The notes beneath the pieces are model-generated. The model had not been told where the DNA came from. It saw only the letters and a program-made list of their open reading frames with translations, and made no database searches. From Phycisphaerae bacterium (GTDB taxonomy: Bacteria > Planctomycetota > Phycisphaerae > UBA1845), in NCBI GenBank assembly GCA_029260015.1, contig JAJDEB010000033.1, positions 62,001-126,000 on the forward strand: a stretch of 64,000 bases of DNA. The letters run 5' to 3'. Position numbers and translations under genes: made by a program. Positions 60,478-64,000 of the stretch are shown piece by piece. Every line of letters starts with the position of its first letter. Positions within the stretch are counted from its first letter, which is position 1.

Positions 60478-61761
60478 ATGATGCCATCGAATCTTAAATC
60501 ACTGTGCAAGCAGATCGGTGTGTTTGCGATCTCGACGGTTTTGGCTTTCTTCGTCCTGCTCAAGCTCGGTGTGATCTCCAAGCTTTCGTACCACATCGAG
60601 AAAGGCCGCCTCCAAGCCCTTCGCGAATCGATGCCCGATTCCGCGGAACTCGACCCATGGAACGATCGCACCCGCCGCATCGCCGAAATGGTCGCACCAT
60701 CAGTCGTGCAGATCGTCACCGAGCGAAAGTTCAGTCACATCAACCTGACCAACCTTGAGACCTTTCTGAATGAACACCCTGACGCAAGTACGTCGAATGG
60801 CATTGAGGAGACTGAGGAGTCCCAAACGCCAGACCATATTCCAATCGAGGATATGCCAAGCAGGGATATGCCAAGCAAGGACATGCTCGTACAGGACGGA
60901 TACGGTAGCGGATTCGTAGTGGACGCCGAACTGGGTCTGGTCATCACCAACAACCATGTCGTCGTAGGCGCCGAAACGATTCGCGTCTACTTGTCCGACG
61001 GTCGCCGGGTCGATGCCATCATTCGCGGCGCCGATCGCAAGAGCGACATTGCAGTTCTGGAGATTTCCGCCGACAAGCTTCACGCCCTTCCCATTGCCAG
61101 CAGCGACACGGTCGAGGTGGGCGATGATGTGCTGGCTGTCGGTAACCCGTTCGGTCTCGATGGCAGTTTTAGTCGCGGCATCATCAGTGCCAAGAGTCGC
61201 TCGCGCATCCCAATCGAAGGCGTCGAGTACCGCGGTTTCCTGCAAACCGATGCGGTCATCAACCCGGGTAACAGCGGCGGGCCGTTAATCAACATGCGGG
61301 GCGAGGTCATCGGGATCAACACCGCGATCGCCACCGAATCGGGTCATTACGGTGGTGTGGGGTTTGCGATTCCGTCATCGCGAGTCAAACGCTTGCTGCC
61401 GATCCTCCAACGGGGCGCAGAGGTGAAGCGCGGCTTCCTTGGGGTGAGCATGGTCAGCGTTAAAGACGAGCCCAAGATGGCAAAAGGTCTGGGCTGGGAA
61501 AGTTATCTGGGCGTCATCGTGCAGCGCATTCTGCCTGAATCGCCAGCCGATCGCGCGGGGCTTCAAAAGAGCGACATCATCATGCGGATCAATGAAGAAG
61601 AAGTCCGCGATACCGATGCGCTTATCAATTCAATCGGCGAGTTAAGCCCCGGTGCAACGATCAGCATCGCCCTGTGGCGCGGGGGTGCAGAACAGTCGAT
61701 CGAAGTCACGCTCGACCGTCAGCCAGCCGGTTTCACGCCTCGAACCGTCCGCAGACCGTAA
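60478..61761 (+). CDS. HtrA/DegQ-like serine protease with PDZ domain, membrane-anchored
   Basis: A 427-residue periplasmic quality-control protease with an N-terminal helix (IGVFAISTVLAFFVLLKLG) as anchor. The trypsin-like domain has the triad: His in VITNNHVVVGAET, Asp in ADRKSDIAVLEIS, Ser in NPGNSGGPL. One PDZ domain follows (VIVQRILPESPADRAGLQKS, IIMRINEEEVRDTDALINSI). Between the anchor and the protease lies a linker of about 60 residues, rich in Glu/Asp and containing a short duplication DMPSRDMPSKDM. DegS-like architecture (anchor, protease, single PDZ) suggests regulated cleavage or general quality control. Starts at 60478; ATG at 60481 is equivalent. Confidence 0.93.
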   Translation: MMPSNLKSLCKQIGVFAISTVLAFFVLLKLGVISKLSYHIEKGRLQALRESMPDSAELDPWNDRTRRIAEMVAPSVVQIVTERKFSHINLTNLETFLNEHPDASTSNGIEETEESQTPDHIPIEDMPSRDMPSKDMLVQDGYGSGFVVDAELGLVITNNHVVVGAETIRVYLSDGRRVDAIIRGADRKSDIAVLEISADKLHALPIASSDTVEVGDDVLAVGNPFGLDGSFSRGIISAKSRSRIPIEGVEYRGFLQTDAVINPGNSGGPLINMRGEVIGINTAIATESGHYGGVGFAIPSSRVKRLLPILQRGAEVKRGFLGVSMVSVKDEPKMAKGLGWESYLGVIVQRILPESPADRAGLQKSDIIMRINEEEVRDTDALINSIGELSPGATISIALWRGGAEQSIEVTLDRQPAGFTPRTVRRP

Positions 61762-61772
61762 CTTCAACTATT

Positions 61773-61841
61773 CCTGCTCTGTTCGCAGGGTGTACTCAGA
61801 ACGGAATCGCTTGAAATGCACTGCTCACAGAGCAGTGGCAC
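61773..61841. repeat. Inverted repeat pair (REPIN-like, CACTGCTC class, one arm decayed)
   Basis: Hairpin CACTGCTC-ACA-GAGCAGTG at 61819-61837, extended to GGCAC at 61841, is identical over 23 bases to 5196-5218. A weaker partner CCTGC/GCAGG at 61773-61790 retains TGCTCTGT. Again it lies between two convergent genes. Confidence 0.8.
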
Positions 61842-61895
61842 CTCGAAGCGATTCATCATCCGCCTGACCCAGCTGCACTCAATCCTCCGAAGCGA

Positions 61896-64000
61896 CTATT
61901 CGTCCTCGAAGAACTCTTCCTCTTCCATGAATTCTTCATCGTCCGATTCCGGAGCATTTGCACGCGCTTCTTCCATGATGCTCTGGAGCGTTGCAGCCTC
62001 ATCGAGGTCGATCGTGTTCATATAGCGGACGAACAGGTCGATGTGATCCTGGTCATAGCTGGTCAGGTCGTCAGTGATCTGGGCCGCCGCCACATGACGA
62101 TCGCCATCTTTCCGGAAAAGCCCCTTGGGCATCTTGGTATCGATCATGAGCGCACCGGGATCCCAAAGCCAGCGCTTGGTCCATGTCGGTTTCAAGCGTT
62201 CCTTGGTATGCACAAAACTCGGCGCAATGACCGACGGATCGAATTCCGTCGAATTCGCCGAAGCGTGGCAATTCAGACAGTCCATTCCCAGGAAGTTCTC
62301 GCGGGCCATCATACGCTCGTCTTCCGTCAATTCCGGCATCTCCGGCGGGAAGTACGGCGACGTCTGATCGGACAATGCCTCGAAGAACCGCACGAGGATA
62401 CCGATTTCTTCATCCCATAGATCAAACGTCGGCATACGCATCGCCAAATAGCTGCGAACTCCGTTTTGATGAAGGTGCTGAGAACTCATCGCCGGGTTGC
62501 GCAAAAACTTTGCAAGCCATTCCGGATTCAATCGCGCCCCCGCTCCAACCAAACTCGGTGGCAACTTGCCTGCATTTTCGCCCTTGTATTGCGGCAGTCG
62601 TGCGACGGCGGGCACCTGACCGGGCAGAATCTGATGGCAGCCCATGCAGTTGTATTTCTTAATCACCCACCAACCATCAACAATGTCTTTCCTTTTCCCG
62701 ACCGGATTGAATTGCATGGACTCAGGAATGTCAGAATCCACTGATCCAAGCAAGAAAGTAACAAGCTGTGTCACTTCTTCATCGTTGAGGCCAAAGTTCG
62801 GCATCCGAGATTTTTCCATCGGACTTTCAAAAATCTTGCCTTCATCAAAATATTCAGGCTTCAACAGCTTGTACTCGAAGAAGCTCTTGTGGTTGTACTC
62901 AATGCCTTCGCCCGAATGATTGCGCTTGGCCTCATGCGTGTGCAGGGCAAAGTCGAGTCGCTCGATCGGCTTGTTGCCTTCAGTGGTCAGGTCCGTACCA
63001 ATCTTGCCGACGTTTTCAAAACCGTTGATGTCGTGGCAACCGGCACAACCATAGTGGCGAACGAGCATGTCACCTGTCTCGCGAAGCGCGGGGTCGTCCA
63101 AGTGCGAATAATCGTCAGGCGAGTCAGTCGGCTCGGAAAGCGACATCAGATATGTCGCAATGTCGTTCGCTTCCTGCTTCTCCAGTCGCAGATTCGGCAT
63201 GACCGACCAAGTTGGCGGATCGTATATCCAGTCTACGACGTAATCGAAATTGGATTTCTCTCCAACGCGCGAGAGTTCGGGGCCCCAATCGCCACCAGCC
63301 AACTCTGGCGCCTCGGCATTCAACTCAGCCATATGGCACGCCTGACAACCGCGCGATTCAAACAGTTCCTTGCCACGCGCCGCATCACCCGCTTCATAAC
63401 CGACAGATACCGCTGGGTCGGCCGCCTGCCAGACAGCGGCTGAGATGGCTTTCAAATGATCTTCCGGCAATCGGAACACCGGCATGCGGGTGGTCGGTCG
63501 AAACGCCCGCGGATTCTCGATCCAAGGCGTCACCCATTCGGGACGCAGCTTGCTCTTAATGGGTTTCAGACTCGGCCCCACGCGCTTGAGCTGTTTGCCT
63601 AAGGCATTCTCGCGCCGCTCCAGCTCGATCAACTCTGATTCAAGTCCGCTGACTTTCAACGTCAAGACATCGAGCAACTTCAGGGCGTCTTCAACCTGCT
63701 CATCGGTGGATTCCTCACCATGGAAATCACCATCGGCGATTTTTCCCTGCGCCTCATGTTCCCAGTGTGTCTGATCGATGGCTTCCATAACGGTTGCAAT
63801 GGCCTGCGAGGTACGCCGCTGCTCACCAAGTTCGACATCAAATCCATCTCGCGGGTGACAACCCCAGCACCCACGATAGCGGAACAATTCCTTGCCCGCG
63901 TTGAGTGTGTCGGCGTGCTCTAAGTAGAGCGACTTCTCGTGACACTGCAGGCAACCGGCTTCGGTGTTCTCGCGTTCGTGCATCGGCCACAACCAGTGCT
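61896..64000 (-). CDS. Hexahaem (or larger) c-type cytochrome, N-terminus beyond right edge
   Basis: At least 700 residues of a periplasmic multihaem cytochrome; the frame is open to the window edge and no signal peptide is visible, so the start lies outside. Six CXXCH sites are visible: CLQCH, CWGCH, CQACH, CAGCH, CMGCH and CLNCH. Several lie in mono-haem cytochrome c modules with a distal Met (for example ARGKELFESRGCQACHMAEL with later MPNLRL; MPNFGL; MRMPTF). A coiled coil of about 60 residues separates the second and third. The last 25 residues are almost only Glu/Asp. Such proteins occur next to molybdopterin oxidoreductases or alternative complex III in planctomycetes; the neighbours beyond the edge should tell. 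Confidence 0.88.
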   Translation of the reverse strand, partial: HWLWPMHERENTEAGCLQCHEKSLYLEHADTLNAGKELFRYRGCWGCHPRDGFDVELGEQRRTSQAIATVMEAIDQTHWEHEAQGKIADGDFHGEESTDEQVEDALKLLDVLTLKVSGLESELIELERRENALGKQLKRVGPSLKPIKSKLRPEWVTPWIENPRAFRPTTRMPVFRLPEDHLKAISAAVWQAADPAVSVGYEAGDAARGKELFESRGCQACHMAELNAEAPELAGGDWGPELSRVGEKSNFDYVVDWIYDPPTWSVMPNLRLEKQEANDIATYLMSLSEPTDSPDDYSHLDDPALRETGDMLVRHYGCAGCHDINGFENVGKIGTDLTTEGNKPIERLDFALHTHEAKRNHSGEGIEYNHKSFFEYKLLKPEYFDEGKIFESPMEKSRMPNFGLNDEEVTQLVTFLLGSVDSDIPESMQFNPVGKRKDIVDGWWVIKKYNCMGCHQILPGQVPAVARLPQYKGENAGKLPPSLVGAGARLNPEWLAKFLRNPAMSSQHLHQNGVRSYLAMRMPTFDLWDEEIGILVRFFEALSDQTSPYFPPEMPELTEDERMMARENFLGMDCLNCHASANSTEFDPSVIAPSFVHTKERLKPTWTKRWLWDPGALMIDTKMPKGLFRKDGDRHVAAAQITDDLTSYDQDHIDLFVRYMNTIDLDEAATLQSIMEEARANAPESDDEEFMEEEEFFEDE

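Overview
The window looks like chromosomal DNA of a Planctomycetota bacterium, probably near the class Phycisphaerae. This is inferred from gene content, not from a marker tree. Pointers are a PEP-CTERM secreted protein, a dockerin-type secreted protein, a lipoprotein with 18 Cys/Asn/Asp-rich repeats of the 'DCNxNGIPDECD' type, a TMEM260-like (DUF2723) membrane protein with TPRs, SpoIIE-type phosphatases, a class II ribonucleotide reductase and a multihaem cytochrome of the hydroxylamine-oxidoreductase type. Most of the window is ordinary housekeeping DNA. No phage, CRISPR array, complete insertion sequence or rRNA was seen. One tRNA (Arg, anticodon TCG) is present.

Layout. 1-12.9 kb: gcvT (cut by the left edge), a secreted VOC protein, RNase R, a cobalamin-domain protein that has lost key cobalamin ligands, trpG/pabA, three prepilin-like proteins, a DUF1905/YdeI protein, the pepP-accB-accC group and a lysine-rich histone-H1-like protein. 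13.2-21.6 kb: a DUF2723 protein, a 1369-residue secreted repeat protein, a strong promoter driving an 18-codon ORF, and an overlapping rbfA-like/rtcB pair. 21.6-29.7 kb: tRNA-Arg, a dockerin protein, an octahaem cytochrome with a polytopic membrane protein, lhgO, and ruvC-(thioredoxin)-ruvA-ruvB. 29.9-38.1 kb: the repeat lipoprotein, a lipoprotein gene broken by an in-frame TAA, nrdJ with a possible NrdR operator, a SpoIIE phosphatase and a DUF2007 protein. 38.4-45.5 kb: PEP-CTERM protein, modABC, a UbiD-family decarboxylase, a zinc-ribbon membrane protein and a pseudokinase. 45.5-53.8 kb, all minus strand: aceE, then a TIM-barrel/membrane protein/WYL regulator/dtd/PLP-enzyme run. 54-64 kb: acyl-CoA dehydrogenase, MazG-like protein, FHA-GAF-SpoIIE phosphatase, DAHP synthase, serS, a degenerate metallo-beta-lactamase-fold protein, an HtrA protease, and a hexahaem cytochrome cut by the right edge.

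The most distinctive non-genic signal is a set of short double-hairpin repeats in at least three sequence classes. They sit at gene 3' ends or between genes. Several begin with GTAG followed by a palindrome, the layout of REP/REPIN elements moved by RAYT transposases. Two of them appear to supply the TAG stop codon of the gene they abut (aceE and the FHA-GAF phosphatase). The most interesting gene-level signals are the translationally coupled rbfA-like/rtcB pair, the ligand-less cobalamin-domain protein, and the octahaem cytochrome with its membrane partner.
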